From the NCBI RefSeq assembly GCF_014204515.1, contig NZ_JACHLI010000002.1, positions 62,001 through 126,000 on the forward strand: a DNA stretch of 64,000 nucleotides, given 5' to 3'. Position 1 is the stretch's first letter, and each line of letters opens with the position of its first letter. The notes under the pieces were generated by a model. It was not told where the DNA came from, did not search any database, and saw only the letters and a list, made by a program, of their open reading frames with translations. Origin of the DNA: Pseudomonas nitroreducens. Lineage in GTDB: Bacteria; Pseudomonadota; Gammaproteobacteria; Pseudomonadales; Pseudomonadaceae. A program made the position numbers and the translations under genes. This document shows, piece after piece, positions 30,212 to 40,126 of the stretch.

Positions 30212-31542
30212 GGCAGCGGGCTGGCCAGGGTGACCGCCTGCCAGGGGCCCTGGCTGCGGCCGGCGAGCGCCGACCAGTACCAGGCCGAGGTATCGGAGAA
30301 GGACTGGCCGGCGGCGTCCTCGATGTAGTCGCAGACCTGCAGCCGCACGCCTTCTCGACTCACCACGAAGCAGCGCTGCAGGCCCGGCGCGGCCACCCGC
30401 TGGCGCAGCTGCGTCTGCTCGATGCGATAGCCCAGCGCGCGGAAGCAGTCCTCCGCCGGGTGCAGCTTGCGCGTCGGCCGCAGGACGTGGCGCAGCACGA
30501 TGCTGCGCTGGCCATCGGTAAAGCGGCCGAGCTGGCCGGGGAAGTCCTCGGCGAAGCGCTGCTCGACCGGCGACAGCGCCAGCGGACGCAGGGCGCGACC
30601 TTCGAACTGCAGCGGCCATTCATGGGCTGTCCGCGAAAGCGTTGGCGCGGAGACCGGCGCCAGCAGTGGCCACAGCGCCGCCAGCAACAGCGCAGCGAGA
30701 AGGCCGCTCGCCCGGCGCGTTGCAGTGATCGGCGGAGCCGGTTCGGCAGGCGACAGCGCAAAAGTCCGTTGTCCCATTACCCGGAAAATCATCCCGCAGA
30801 CCCCGGCGAATACCAGCAAGCCGATGCCCTCGTGAGCCCAGCCGGGAAACCCGCTCGCCCCGCTCTCGCCCCAAACCAGCAGCGTGTTGCGCAGGATATT
30901 GCCGCCCAGCACCAGCGCGCCCACCAGCGGCAGGCGGCGCAGCAGCAGGCGGTCCGGCAGACGCTGCCAGGCCGCCAGTGCGCAGGCGCTGAAGTAGCCG
31001 ACCCAGGCCATCTGGATACCCGAGCAGGGTGCGTCGACCATCACCCACTGGCCGTCCACCAGCAGCGCACTGCCCTGCCGTTCCACCGACCCGCTAATCA
31101 GGCGCAGCAGCCAGGAACTGACCTCGGCGGTGACCACTCGCAGCGGATAACCGATAAAGAACTGCAGCGACGAAAGCAGCGGCAGCGACAGCACGCCCAG
31201 CCCCAGCCAGGCCAGCCAGGGTTGACCAGGCGAGCGCAGGCCGAGAACCGCCAGCATCAGCGCCAGCACCGAGAGCAGTCCGCGCAGCAGTGGCGGGAGG
31301 ATCGGCTGGGAGATTGCAGCGGCGATCAGCAGCACGGCGGCGACGCCCAGCCAGCGCCAGCGAGGCTGCCCGCGCAGGCTGCAGCGATCACGCCAGAGCA
31401 ACAGTCCCAGAACGGCCAGGGCGATGATGCCCAGCGGATCATCCGAACCATCGCCGAGACGCCGCGCCGCCCACAGCCAGCTCGGCCAGGCTGCCAGCGC
31501 GCAGAGCAGCAGCCAGCTCCAGCCGGGCAGGCGGCGGATCAT
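30208..31542 (-). CDS. Exosortase (EpsH/Xrt family) with EpsI-like C-terminal domain
   Basis: This 444-residue protein has about eight membrane helices and the exosortase catalytic triad: Cys173 in VDAPCSGIQ, Arg218 in GGNILRNT and His237 in AHEGIGLL. Such enzymes cleave PEP-CTERM-type sorting tails at the outer face of the inner membrane. The soluble C-terminal third (about 300-444, LHPAEDC and RLQVCDY) looks like the EpsI/exosortase-associated domain. I chose the ATG at 31540-31542, which overlaps the stop of the upstream gene (ATGA) and so couples it to its likely substrate. The lettered subclass (XrtQ or XrtT type?) cannot be settled by eye. Confidence 0.88.
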   Translation of the reverse strand: MIRRLPGWSWLLLCALAAWPSWLWAARRLGDGSDDPLGIIALAVLGLLLWRDRCSLRGQPRWRWLGVAAVLLIAAAISQPILPPLLRGLLSVLALMLAVLGLRSPGQPWLAWLGLGVLSLPLLSSLQFFIGYPLRVVTAEVSSWLLRLISGSVERQGSALLVDGQWVMVDAPCSGIQMAWVGYFSACALAAWQRLPDRLLLRRLPLVGALVLGGNILRNTLLVWGESGASGFPGWAHEGIGLLVFAGVCGMIFRVMGQRTFALSPAEPAPPITATRRASGLLAALLLAALWPLLAPVSAPTLSRTAHEWPLQFEGRALRPLALSPVEQRFAEDFPGQLGRFTDGQRSIVLRHVLRPTRKLHPAEDCFRALGYRIEQTQLRQRVAAPGLQRCFVVSREGVRLQVCDYIEDAAGQSFSDTSAWYWSALAGRSQGPWQAVTLASPLP

Positions 31543-33530
31543 GCCGCTCTCCTCCGCCACCAGCAGGCTCCCGCTGCGGCGAGCAGCAGCATCGCCCACA
31601 CGCCCGGCTCCGGCGTGCCGGGAACGCTGCTGCCGATGGCGCTGTTGTTCACCCCCTGGGGCAGCGGCAGGGGTTGGTCGACTGTCTTGCTGGCCTGCGG
31701 ATCGGGATTGCGCACCTGCTGGTCAACGGCGATGAACGAGGTGTAGGGCGTGAGCAGCTGGTACTTCAGGCCGAGGTCGAGGATCTGCGAGCTGAACTCG
31801 AAGCCGCCGTCGAGCGCTTCCTGGTCCATCAGGCTGGCGACCCGTTGGCGGGCCCACAGATGAGCCAGTGCATCGCCCTTGTCGGTGAGGCTTTCACTAC
31901 TGATCGGCAGGCGCGCCTGGAACGGTCCGTCAGCCGCACGTGCGTCGATCTGCAAGGCACCGCGCGGCTCGCCCTTCCATTTGCCGAACAGCACCAGCGG
32001 ACGATTGGCGAACAGGTCGGGCAGTTGCTGCGGCTCCACGTCGTAGGCGTCGAGGCCTTCGAAACGGGCGTGGATACCCTGCAGCAGTGGGCTGTCGATC
32101 ATGCGCCGCAGGCGTTCGGCCTGCTCGCCGGCCGAGCGCTGGTCGGTGACGATGAACGGCTCGCCCTGCCCCGCCCGCGCCAGGCCTTCGATCAGGCTGC
32201 GGTTCACCGAGGTGCCGATGCCGAAGGCGAACAGGTTGGCCTTGCTCAGGTTCTCCCGCACCAGCTGGTAGGCGCTGCTTTCCACCGTGACGAAGCCGTC
32301 GGTGATCACCACGAAGCTGCGCGAACGCTCCGGGTCGGTGGGCATCGCCAGCGCCTCGCGCAGCGCCGGCATCAGCTCGGTACCGCCGGCGCCCTGCTCG
32401 CCATCGAGCATATCGGTGGCGCGCCGAACGTTGGCCGGCGTGGCCGCCAGGGAGGTCTCGGCGAGCTTGCGGTTGTCGCCGGAGAACAGCAGCAGGTTGA
32501 AGGTGTCGCTGGGGCGCAGGCGGCCGATCAGGTCGCGCAGCAGCGCCTTGGTGGTGTCCAGCGGGAAGCCGTTCATGGAGCCGGACACATCGACGATGAG
32601 CACATAGTCGCGCGGCACGATGAGCCTGGCTTGCGGGGCACGCGGTGGCGTGACCATGGCGAGGAAGAAATTTTCCTTTTCGCCGCGCGACAGCAACAGG
32701 CCGCTCTGTACGGCGTCACCGCCCAGGCGGTAATCGAGGATGAAGTCTCGGTTGTTGCCGGCGCTTTCGTCGCCAGCCAGGCGGATCGCGGCGCGCTGGC
32801 CGCCGCGCTGGATTTCGATGGGGTGCGAGGGCGATGTGATCTCGCCAATCTGCACCGGGGCGAGCAGTTCCACCTGCAGGGTGAACCTTGTCGTCGAGGC
32901 TTGTCCTTGTGCCAGGTATGGCGTCGAGATCCACGGTTGCTTGCCGCTGCCCGAAGCGCCCTTGCCGTTGTAGCGCGGGCCCACCACGGTGGGGAAGACG
33001 AACTGGAAGCGCCCGTCGCTGGGCACCAGTAGTTCGCTGTAGCGCAGCTCCACCTGCACCACGTCGCCGGGGAGGATGTTGGCGACGTTCATCTGGAACA
33101 CGTTCTCGCGCTCCTGTTCCAGCAGTGCGGCGGTCTTGCCCTCGCTCCTGGCCTGCTGGTACTCGGCCTTGGCCTTCTGCTTCTCGCGAATCTGCGCCTG
33201 GATCACCCGCTCGCCCAGGCGCACGGTCATGCCGTGCACGGCGGCGCGGGTCGAGGCGGGGAACACGTAGCGCGCTTCCAGCGGTGTCGTGCCCTGGTTG
33301 CGGTATTCCTGGGTCACCGTCACTTCGGCGATGTTGCCCAGCACGCGGGCGTCCACGTGGGTGGCCTTGAGCGGCAGCGCGTCGACGGCAGCGTCGGCAT
33401 TCTCGACGAAGAAGTAGGGGCTGGCCGTGTTGTCGTTCTGTGGACTGTCGTCGGCAGCCAGCGCCGCCAGGCTGGTGCCCAGCGTCAGCAGCAGGCAGCA
33501 CAGCCGTGCAAGGAATATTGGGGTACGCAT
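31539..33530 (-). CDS. Secreted VIT and VWA domain protein with PEP-CTERM-like sorting tail
   Basis: The 663-residue protein starts at the ATG 33528-33530 with a signal peptide ending ALAA near residue 26; a much longer reading frame upstream is not real. A VIT (vault/inter-alpha-trypsin) domain spans about 40-170, and a VWA domain starts near 307 with the MIDAS motif DVSGS at 314-318. The C-terminus has TPEPG (639-643), a hydrophobic helix and WWRRRAA, the tripartite layout of exosortase targets. Its stop overlaps the exosortase start. It is probably the enzyme's dedicated substrate, exposed at the cell surface or released. Biological function unknown. Confidence 0.9.
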   Translation of the reverse strand: MRTPIFLARLCCLLLTLGTSLAALAADDSPQNDNTASPYFFVENADAAVDALPLKATHVDARVLGNIAEVTVTQEYRNQGTTPLEARYVFPASTRAAVHGMTVRLGERVIQAQIREKQKAKAEYQQARSEGKTAALLEQERENVFQMNVANILPGDVVQVELRYSELLVPSDGRFQFVFPTVVGPRYNGKGASGSGKQPWISTPYLAQGQASTTRFTLQVELLAPVQIGEITSPSHPIEIQRGGQRAAIRLAGDESAGNNRDFILDYRLGGDAVQSGLLLSRGEKENFFLAMVTPPRAPQARLIVPRDYVLIVDVSGSMNGFPLDTTKALLRDLIGRLRPSDTFNLLLFSGDNRKLAETSLAATPANVRRATDMLDGEQGAGGTELMPALREALAMPTDPERSRSFVVITDGFVTVESSAYQLVRENLSKANLFAFGIGTSVNRSLIEGLARAGQGEPFIVTDQRSAGEQAERLRRMIDSPLLQGIHARFEGLDAYDVEPQQLPDLFANRPLVLFGKWKGEPRGALQIDARAADGPFQARLPISSESLTDKGDALAHLWARQRVASLMDQEALDGGFEFSSQILDLGLKYQLLTPYTSFIAVDQQVRNPDPQASKTVDQPLPLPQGVNNSAIGSSVPGTPEPGVWAMLLLAAAGACWWRRRAA

Positions 33531-33687
33531 CGCGGGCCTCCGGGCCAAGGGTTCGGATGGCCGCAGGTTGCGCGCGCGCCGTGGGCGCAATGTGCTCGCG
33601 GGGTGGAGATTGTGTGGAGTCTCGAAGGCGCCCGATTTGCCGGCGCGAGCGGCTACAATGGCCGCCATCTGCTTGAAGGAGTTTTCC

Positions 33688-34575
33688 GTGGAGAAATTCA
33701 AGGGCGCGCTGGTGGTGGGCTTCCTGCGCTTGTTCGCGATGCTGCCGTGGCGCGCGGTAGGGGCGTTGGGCGCCGGCATCGGCTGGCTGATGTGGAAGTT
33801 GCCCAACCGCTCCCGCGAGATCGTGCGGATCAACCTGTCGCACTGCTTCCCCGAGCTGTCCGAAGCCGAGCTGGAAAAACTGGTCGGCCAAAGCCTGATG
33901 GACATCGGCCGCACGCTCACCGAGAGCGCCTGCGCCTGGATGTGGTCGCCGCAGAAATCCCTGCAGTACATCCGCGAAGTCGAAGGCATGGAAGTGCTGG
34001 AAGAGGCGCTGGCCTCCGGCGATGGCCTGGTCGGCATCACCAGCCACCTGGGCAACTGGGAAGTGCTCAACCACTTCTACTGCTCCTACGCCAAGCCGAT
34101 CATTTTCTACCGCCCGCCCAAGCTCAAGGCGGTGGACGACCTGCTGAAGAAGCAGCGCGTACAGCTGGGCAACCGCGTGGCGCCCTCCACTCCCGAGGGC
34201 ATCAAGAGCGTGATCAAGGAAGTGAAGAACGGCGGTTGCGTCGGCATTCCCTGCGACCCGGAGCCGGACCTGGGTTCCGGCCTGTTCGTGCCCTACCTGG
34301 GCACCACCGCGCTGACCAGCAAGTTCGTGCCCTCGCTGCTCTCGCGCGGCAAGGCCCGCGGGGTGTTCTTCCATGCCGTGCGCCTGCCCGATGGCAGCGG
34401 CTACAAGGTGATCCTTGAAGCCGCCCCAGCGGACATGTACGACAAGGATATGGAAGTCTCGGTCGCCGCCCTCAGCCGCGAGCTGGCCAAGTACGTGCGC
34501 GCCTATCCGAGCCAGTACATGTGGACCATGAAGCGCTTCAAGAAGCGGCCCGAGGGGGAGGCGAAGTGGTACTGA
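33688..34575 (+). CDS. Lipid A biosynthesis lauroyl-type acyltransferase
   Basis: This LpxL/HtrB-family enzyme adds a secondary acyl chain to lipid A at the inner membrane. The 295-residue protein begins at a GTG with GAAGGAG six bases upstream; the frame extends further up but without a site. The catalytic dyad H-x4-E is His120 and Glu125 in TSHLGNWEVLN. The homologue at this position in P. aeruginosa is called htrB2. A TACAAT at 33654-33659 may be its -10. Confidence 0.92.
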   Translation: MEKFKGALVVGFLRLFAMLPWRAVGALGAGIGWLMWKLPNRSREIVRINLSHCFPELSEAELEKLVGQSLMDIGRTLTESACAWMWSPQKSLQYIREVEGMEVLEEALASGDGLVGITSHLGNWEVLNHFYCSYAKPIIFYRPPKLKAVDDLLKKQRVQLGNRVAPSTPEGIKSVIKEVKNGGCVGIPCDPEPDLGSGLFVPYLGTTALTSKFVPSLLSRGKARGVFFHAVRLPDGSGYKVILEAAPADMYDKDMEVSVAALSRELAKYVRAYPSQYMWTMKRFKKRPEGEAKWY

Positions 34576-34727
34576 GCCGCAGGATGATTCTGTGCTTGCC
34601 GGGAAGATCCTCTCCCCAGCCCTCTGACTAGGCGTCCCCCCCATGAAGGGAGAGGGAGCCGTTCGGCGCGAAGCGCTGTAACGGAGGTAACCGGTCAGCG
34701 CCGGACTGTCCATGAACTCCGAACAAT

Positions 34728-34763
34728 CCCCTCTCCCTTCAGGGAGAGGGTTAGGGAGAGGGC
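34728..34763. repeat. CCCTCTCCC/GGGAGAGGG palindromic repeat
   Basis: CCCTCTCCC and GGGAGAGGG form a 9-bp stem, followed by a second GGGAGAGGG. It lies in the 221-base gap between the acyltransferase and mntH, which otherwise holds no visible gene. A relative occurs at 7979-8001. Confidence 0.6.
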
Positions 34764-34796
34764 AAGACGCCCACTCAGAAGCCAGGAATCACCCCC

Positions 34797-36110
34797 ATGC
34801 TCGGCCTGCCGACCACCGCCACCGCGCCGTTCTGTCCCTCGGAAGTCAAAGGCAGCATCCAAGTTGCCGCCGGCGCGCCGTTGTGGAAACGCATCCTGCA
34901 GTTCGCCGGCCCCGGCCTGCTGGTGTCCATCGGCTACATGGACCCGGGCAACTGGGCCACTGCCATCGAAGCTGGCTCGGGCTTCGGCTACCAGCTGCTG
35001 TTCGTGGTGCTGCTGTCCAGCCTCGCGGGGATGGTCCTGCAGTGCCTGGCGATGCGCCTGGGCATCGTCACCGGCCAGGACCTGGCGCAGCTCTCGCGCA
35101 GCCGCTACAGCCTCGGTGCGGCGCGCCTGCAATGGCTGCTGGCCGAACTCTCCATCGTCGCCACGGACCTCGCCGAAGTGCTCGGCTGCGCCCTGGCCTT
35201 CCACCTGCTGCTGGGCGTCGACCTGGTCACCGGCGTGATCCTCACCGCGTTCGACACGCTCATCGTGCTCGGCCTCAAGGGCCAGCGCTTCCGCCACCTG
35301 GAAGCGATCATGCTGGGCCTGATCGTCACCATCGGCGGCTGCTACCTGGTCGAGCTGATCCTGATCAAACCCTATTGGCCCGACGTCGCCGCCGGCTTCC
35401 TGCCCAGCTGGGATGCGGTCACCCAGCGCGAGCCGCTGTACCTGGCGATCGGCATCCTCGGCGCCACGGTGATGCCGCACAACCTCTACCTGCACTCCTC
35501 CATCGTGCAGACCCGGCAGGTCAGCGGCAGCAACGGCAAGGCCGCGGCGATCCGCCTGACGCGCATCGACACCGTGGTCTCGCTGAGCCTCGCGCTGCTG
35601 ATCAACGCGGCGATCCTGATCCTCGCCGCCGCGGCCTTCCACGACACCGGCCACACCGGCGTCACCGAAATCCAGGACGCCTACCGCCTGCTCGAACCAC
35701 TGGTGGGCACCGGGCTGGCGGCGATCCTGTTCGGCGTCGCCCTGCTCGCCTCCGGGCAGAGTTCCACCTTCACCGGCACCATCGCCGGACAGGTGATCAT
35801 GGACGGCTTCCTGCAGATGAAGATCCCCTGCTGGCAGCGCCGCCTGATCACCCGCGCCCTGGCGCTGATCCCGGCGCTGATCGGCGTGCTGATGCTGGGC
35901 GACAAGGCGGTGGGCAAGTTGCTGGTGATGAGCCAGGTGGTGCTCAGCCTGCAGCTGCCCTTCGCGCTGTGGCCGCTGATCCGCTTCACCAGCGATCGCG
36001 CGCTGATGGGCGAGTTCGCCAACTCGCTGCTCACCCGCGTGCTGGCCTGGACCCTGTTCTGCGTCATCAGCGCGGCCAATCTCTGGCTGCTGGTGCAATT
36101 GCTGGCTTGA
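34797..36110 (+). CDS. mntH: Nramp-family divalent metal (Mn/Fe) transporter
   Basis: MntH imports Mn(II) (and Fe(II)) with protons across the inner membrane. The 437-residue protein has about eleven helices, the metal-site motif DPGNW in helix 1 and MPHNLYLHSS in helix 6, and the transport signature GQSSTFTGTIAGQ. No obvious MntR or Fur box was found upstream. This gene is not at this location in P. aeruginosa as I recall it, so it may be an insertion. Confidence 0.95.
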   Translation: MLGLPTTATAPFCPSEVKGSIQVAAGAPLWKRILQFAGPGLLVSIGYMDPGNWATAIEAGSGFGYQLLFVVLLSSLAGMVLQCLAMRLGIVTGQDLAQLSRSRYSLGAARLQWLLAELSIVATDLAEVLGCALAFHLLLGVDLVTGVILTAFDTLIVLGLKGQRFRHLEAIMLGLIVTIGGCYLVELILIKPYWPDVAAGFLPSWDAVTQREPLYLAIGILGATVMPHNLYLHSSIVQTRQVSGSNGKAAAIRLTRIDTVVSLSLALLINAAILILAAAAFHDTGHTGVTEIQDAYRLLEPLVGTGLAAILFGVALLASGQSSTFTGTIAGQVIMDGFLQMKIPCWQRRLITRALALIPALIGVLMLGDKAVGKLLVMSQVVLSLQLPFALWPLIRFTSDRALMGEFANSLLTRVLAWTLFCVISAANLWLLVQLLA

Positions 36111-36168
36111 CCTGACCGATGGGTTTGAGGCCCATTAAGGCGCTGACATTCAGGACGGATGCCATTTC

Positions 36169-36435
36169 ATGTCGAACCAACGGCAACACCCGCGTACCCC
36201 GATGAAGTGCCGGATCAAGATCAGCCATCCCGATTTCGGTGACGTGTTCGGCCATACCCGTGACCTGTCCGATGGCGGCGTCTACGTGCGCCACGAGGTG
36301 CTCGCCGCCCTGCCCGCCGGCACGCGGGTCACCGGCCAGGTGCAGGACATGCCCTTCGATGCGCCGATCCTGGAAATGGAAGTGATGCGTACCGACGCCG
36401 AGGGCGCGGGTTTCCGCTTCGTCGGCAACGCCTGA
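36169..36435 (+). CDS. PilZ domain protein
   Basis: This 88-residue single-domain protein carries both c-di-GMP binding signatures: RxxxR (RQHPR) at residues 5-9 and DxSxxG (DLSDGG) near residue 32. It should bind cyclic di-GMP, but its partner is unknown. It corresponds to the PilZ gene that follows htrB2 in P. aeruginosa. Confidence 0.9.
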   Translation: MSNQRQHPRTPMKCRIKISHPDFGDVFGHTRDLSDGGVYVRHEVLAALPAGTRVTGQVQDMPFDAPILEMEVMRTDAEGAGFRFVGNA

Positions 36436-36462
36436 GATCAGTCTTACTGGAAGAACACGGAC

Positions 36463-36544
36463 GTAGGATGGGTGGAGCTTGCGATACCCATCGGCGATGT
36501 CCACGGGTGAACGATGGGTATCGCTTCGCTCCACACCATCCTAC
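36463..36544. repeat. GTAGGATGGGTGGAG palindromic repeat, copy A
   Basis: Two arms of about 30 bp (GTAGGATGGGTGGAG...GATACCCATC and its complement) face each other around a 20-base centre. An inverted, nearly identical copy lies at 43873-43954. It sits at the left edge of the ectoine island, between pilZ and ehuA. Confidence 0.85.
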
Positions 36545-36574
36545 GGGTGCAGCGAAGCCATGGGCCGTGTGGCT

Positions 36575-37414
<840 letters not shown>

Positions 37415-37452
37415 CGGGGTACCTCCAGAGCTCTCAATCATGAAAGAAGCCA

Positions 37453-38109
37453 TCATGGCAGCGCCGTACGTTTTTCCACCTGGCGCACCACGCTGGCCAG
37501 GCCGATGGAGATGAGCAGGAAGAACACCCCGACCAGGGTGATCGGTTCCAGGTAGCGGAAGCTGTCGGAACCGATGTTCTTCGCCTGCTGCATGATCTCC
37601 ACCACGGTGATCGCGGAGAGCACCGGGGTGTCCTTGAACATGGCAATCAGGTAGTTGCCCAGCGCCGGCAGCACCGGGCGGATCGCCTGGGGCAGGATCA
37701 CCTCGCGGTAGGCCTTGAACGGCGAGAAGTTCAGCGCGGTGACCACCTCCCATTGCCCGCGCGGCACGGCCTCCAGCCCCGCCCGATAGACCTCGGCGGT
37801 ATAGCAGGCGTAGTGCAGGGCGATGCCCAGGGTGCCGGCCACCAGTGCCGTCATGCTCAATCCGTAGAGCGGCAGCACATAGAACAGGAAGTACACCTGG
37901 ATCAGCAGCGGCGTGCTGCGGATGAACTCGATCAGCCAGGCCGCCGGCCATGACAGCCAGAAGTGCCGGCTACGCCGGCCAATGGCGAAGAGCAGGCCGA
38001 ACACCACCGCCAGGGCGAAGCCCACCAGGGTGATGGCGATGGTGCGCAGCGAGGCGTGCAGCAGTTGCGGCAGGATCTGCCAGGCGAAATCCCAGTCGAA
38101 GAATTTCAT
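37453..38109 (-). CDS. ehuD: Ectoine/hydroxyectoine ABC transporter permease EhuD
   Basis: This 218-residue, five-helix permease has the EAA loop (EAVPRGQWEVVTALNFSPFKA) that docks the ATPase, and the HisM-type FIRSTPLLIQVYFLFYV. The ATG at 38107-38109 overlaps the ehuC stop (TGATG) and has GGAGG six bases upstream. Confidence 0.88.
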   Translation of the reverse strand: MKFFDWDFAWQILPQLLHASLRTIAITLVGFALAVVFGLLFAIGRRSRHFWLSWPAAWLIEFIRSTPLLIQVYFLFYVLPLYGLSMTALVAGTLGIALHYACYTAEVYRAGLEAVPRGQWEVVTALNFSPFKAYREVILPQAIRPVLPALGNYLIAMFKDTPVLSAITVVEIMQQAKNIGSDSFRYLEPITLVGVFFLLISIGLASVVRQVEKRTALP

Positions 38110-38765
38110 CACAGGCCTCCGTGGATGCGGCCGTGCCCCAGCCAGCGCTCCAGGCGCCGCATGAGGAAGACGATGACCTGGGCCATGACGAAGTACAGCA
38201 CCAGGGTGAGGACGAATATCTTCATGGTTTCGAAGGTTGCCTGGTCCAGCTGGCGCGCGCGGAAGGTCAGGTCCGACAGCGTGATCAGCGACACCAGTGA
38301 GGTGTTCTTCAGCAGCTCGATCAGCAGGTTGGTGCCCGGCGGGATCGCGCAGAGCAGCGCCTGCGGCAGGATGATCCGGCGAAAGCGCGTGAAGGGCGTC
38401 ATGTTCAGCGCCAGCGCCGCCTCGTATTGCCCCTTGGGCACCGAGCCGATGGCGCCGCGCATGACTTCAGCGCCGTAGGCGCCGATATGCAGGCCCAGGC
38501 CGATGATCGCCACGCTGTAGGCGCTCATCTCCAGGTTGAACGGCGGCAGCGGCAGCACGAAGTAAAGCCAGAACAGCTGCACCAGCAGCGAGGTGCCGCG
38601 GAACAGCTCGATGTAGGCGATGGACACCCAGCGCACCGCGGCCCACGGCGCGAGCCGGCCCAGCGCGGCGATGATAGCGGCGGCGACCGCCAGCAGGGAG
38701 CCGAAGACGGTCACCTGGACGGTGATCCAGGCGCCCTCCAGCAGCAGTGGAAGCAATTCACCCAT
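38109..38765 (-). CDS. ehuC: Ectoine/hydroxyectoine ABC transporter permease EhuC
   Basis: This is the second 218-residue permease of the system, with the EAA loop GSVPKGQYEAALALNMTPFTR and ELFRGTSLLVQLFWLYFVLP. I chose the ATG at 38763-38765; the ribosome-binding site is weak (GGGA). It pairs with EhuD to form the heterodimeric channel. Confidence 0.87.
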   Translation of the reverse strand: MGELLPLLLEGAWITVQVTVFGSLLAVAAAIIAALGRLAPWAAVRWVSIAYIELFRGTSLLVQLFWLYFVLPLPPFNLEMSAYSVAIIGLGLHIGAYGAEVMRGAIGSVPKGQYEAALALNMTPFTRFRRIILPQALLCAIPPGTNLLIELLKNTSLVSLITLSDLTFRARQLDQATFETMKIFVLTLVLYFVMAQVIVFLMRRLERWLGHGRIHGGL

Positions 38766-38842
38766 GGTACGTATCCCGTAGCGACAGGTTCGACCCAACG
38801 GCCAGGCCGACGCGCCCTATGCCAGCGACGCGCCCCGCCCGG

Positions 38843-39697
38843 TCACTGTTTGCAGAGCTCGGCGGCGGTCTTGTCGGTGACGTTGGACTGGTCGAAGCCG
38901 AACGGCTTGACCGTCGCCAGGTGCTCGTCACCGCCCAGCCATTTCTTCAGCTGGGCATTCACCGCGTCGCGCAGGTCCTTGTCGTCCGGGCGGAAGGCCA
39001 GCGCGCCGTAGCCGATGTGCGCGGGGTCGTCCTTGAAGTCGGCGATGGCTTCCACCGAATCGCCGCCCTTGGCCGCCAGGCCCTTCATGGTCAGCGCGGT
39101 GCCGACGCTGGCGTCCGCGCGGCCGGCGCGCACCGCCTGCAACTGGGCGGTGGTGTCGGGGACCTGGACGATCTGGTCCTCGGCCACGCCCTCGGCACGG
39201 GCATAGCCCAGCTCGGCGGTGCCGGACATGATCGCCAGCTTCACGTCCGGGTTGTTCTTCACGTCGGCGTAGCTGTGCAGGTTCTTCGGGTTGCCCTTCT
39301 TCACCAGCAGCGAGTCGGGAATCTGGTAGTGCGGATCGGTGAAGATCACCTGCTGGCAACGGGGCGGGGTGATGTACATGCCGGCGGCGATCACATCGAA
39401 GCGTCCGGCGCGCAGTCCGGGGATCAGCGCGCCCCATTCGGTCAGCACCGGCTCGATCTTCTTCACGCCCATCTGGGTGAAGATGGCCTTGGCGATTTCC
39501 GGCGACTCACCGGTGACCTTGCCGGAGGTCTCGGTGTAGGCGAAGGGCGCCTCGTTGGCGTAGCCGATGCGCACCGTGCCGGTGCTCTGGATGCGCTCCA
39601 GGGTGGTTTCGGCGTAGCTGCCGGCGCTGGCGACGGCGCCGACCAGCAGGGTGCAGGCAAGACTCAGGCGGCGCAGGAAAACAGGGGCGGTACTCAT
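38843..39697 (-). CDS. ehuB: Ectoine/hydroxyectoine-binding periplasmic protein
   Basis: EhuB is the periplasmic receptor of the transporter. The 284-residue protein has a signal peptide (MSTAPVFLRRLSLACTLL..., probably cut after SYA near residue 29) and a type II SBP fold with GYANEAPFAYTE and RFDVIAAGMYITPPRC, typical of EhuB. The ATG at 39695-39697 has AGGAG eight bases upstream. It is first in the minus-strand operon, divergent from enuR. Confidence 0.9.
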   Translation of the reverse strand: MSTAPVFLRRLSLACTLLVGAVASAGSYAETTLERIQSTGTVRIGYANEAPFAYTETSGKVTGESPEIAKAIFTQMGVKKIEPVLTEWGALIPGLRAGRFDVIAAGMYITPPRCQQVIFTDPHYQIPDSLLVKKGNPKNLHSYADVKNNPDVKLAIMSGTAELGYARAEGVAEDQIVQVPDTTAQLQAVRAGRADASVGTALTMKGLAAKGGDSVEAIADFKDDPAHIGYGALAFRPDDKDLRDAVNAQLKKWLGGDEHLATVKPFGFDQSNVTDKTAAELCKQ

Positions 39698-40126
39698 CTT
39701 CGGATCTCCTGATCTTCTCTTGCCGAACGCGGGCGGCGCGCGGCGATGGATGGCAGGTAGCAATGTCGTACGACTGTTGTTCTTGTAGGTCGGGCCCTGG
39801 ACGGGGCCTTCCGAAGTGCTCTGGGCTCTCTCGGCTGTCTTGCCGCGTGGAGAGTGAAAAGCTCGACGCCAGACTAAGACCGGGAGCCTTGCGGCAGTTC
39901 CTGATCGACCACCCCGCGGCGGGAAAAAGCCACCGTCGCGATGAACGCATCCGCAGGTTTTTTCTGCGTGGGCCTGACAATGCGCTCTGGCGTGGCACTG
40001 GATGTCCTGCGTGTGTCCTGCTCCCGAGCATACGCAAGCGACTGATTACCTGACATTGCACTAGGACAATTGCTGCCGGTGTGCTGGTCGGTCACTCTGG
40101 ACACCTGACCAGACGGAGCGCTGAAG
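39698..40126. promoter_or_regulatory. Divergent ehuB-enuR control region
   Basis: These 429 bases contain no gene. A motif ATTGCACTAGGACAAT (40055-40070) lies 57 bases before enuR; 13 of 16 bases match a site upstream of eutB (41795-41810, reverse complement). A partial copy, ACTAAGAC, lies at 39873-39880. These are candidate EnuR operators; no clear -35/-10 pairs were identified. Confidence 0.45.

Noticed and set aside
29716..31746. 676-codon plus-strand frame across tag and the exosortase
   Set aside because: It is out of frame with tag and antisense to the exosortase; Arg/Pro/Gln-rich low-complexity translation.
33531..34070. N-terminal extension of the VIT/VWA protein
   Set aside because: The extra 180 residues are antisense to the acyltransferase gene and would precede the signal peptide at 33530.
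32716..34713. 665-codon minus-strand frame across the VIT gene and acyltransferase
   Set aside because: It is out of frame or antisense to two recognisable genes.
34576..34796. MntR or Fur operator before mntH
   Set aside because: No convincing palindromic AT-rich operator was seen; the gap is mostly CCCTC/GAGGG repeats.
34695..36098. 467-codon minus-strand frame opposite mntH
   Set aside because: It is antisense to a clear Nramp transporter and Gln/His/Asp-rich without a family match.
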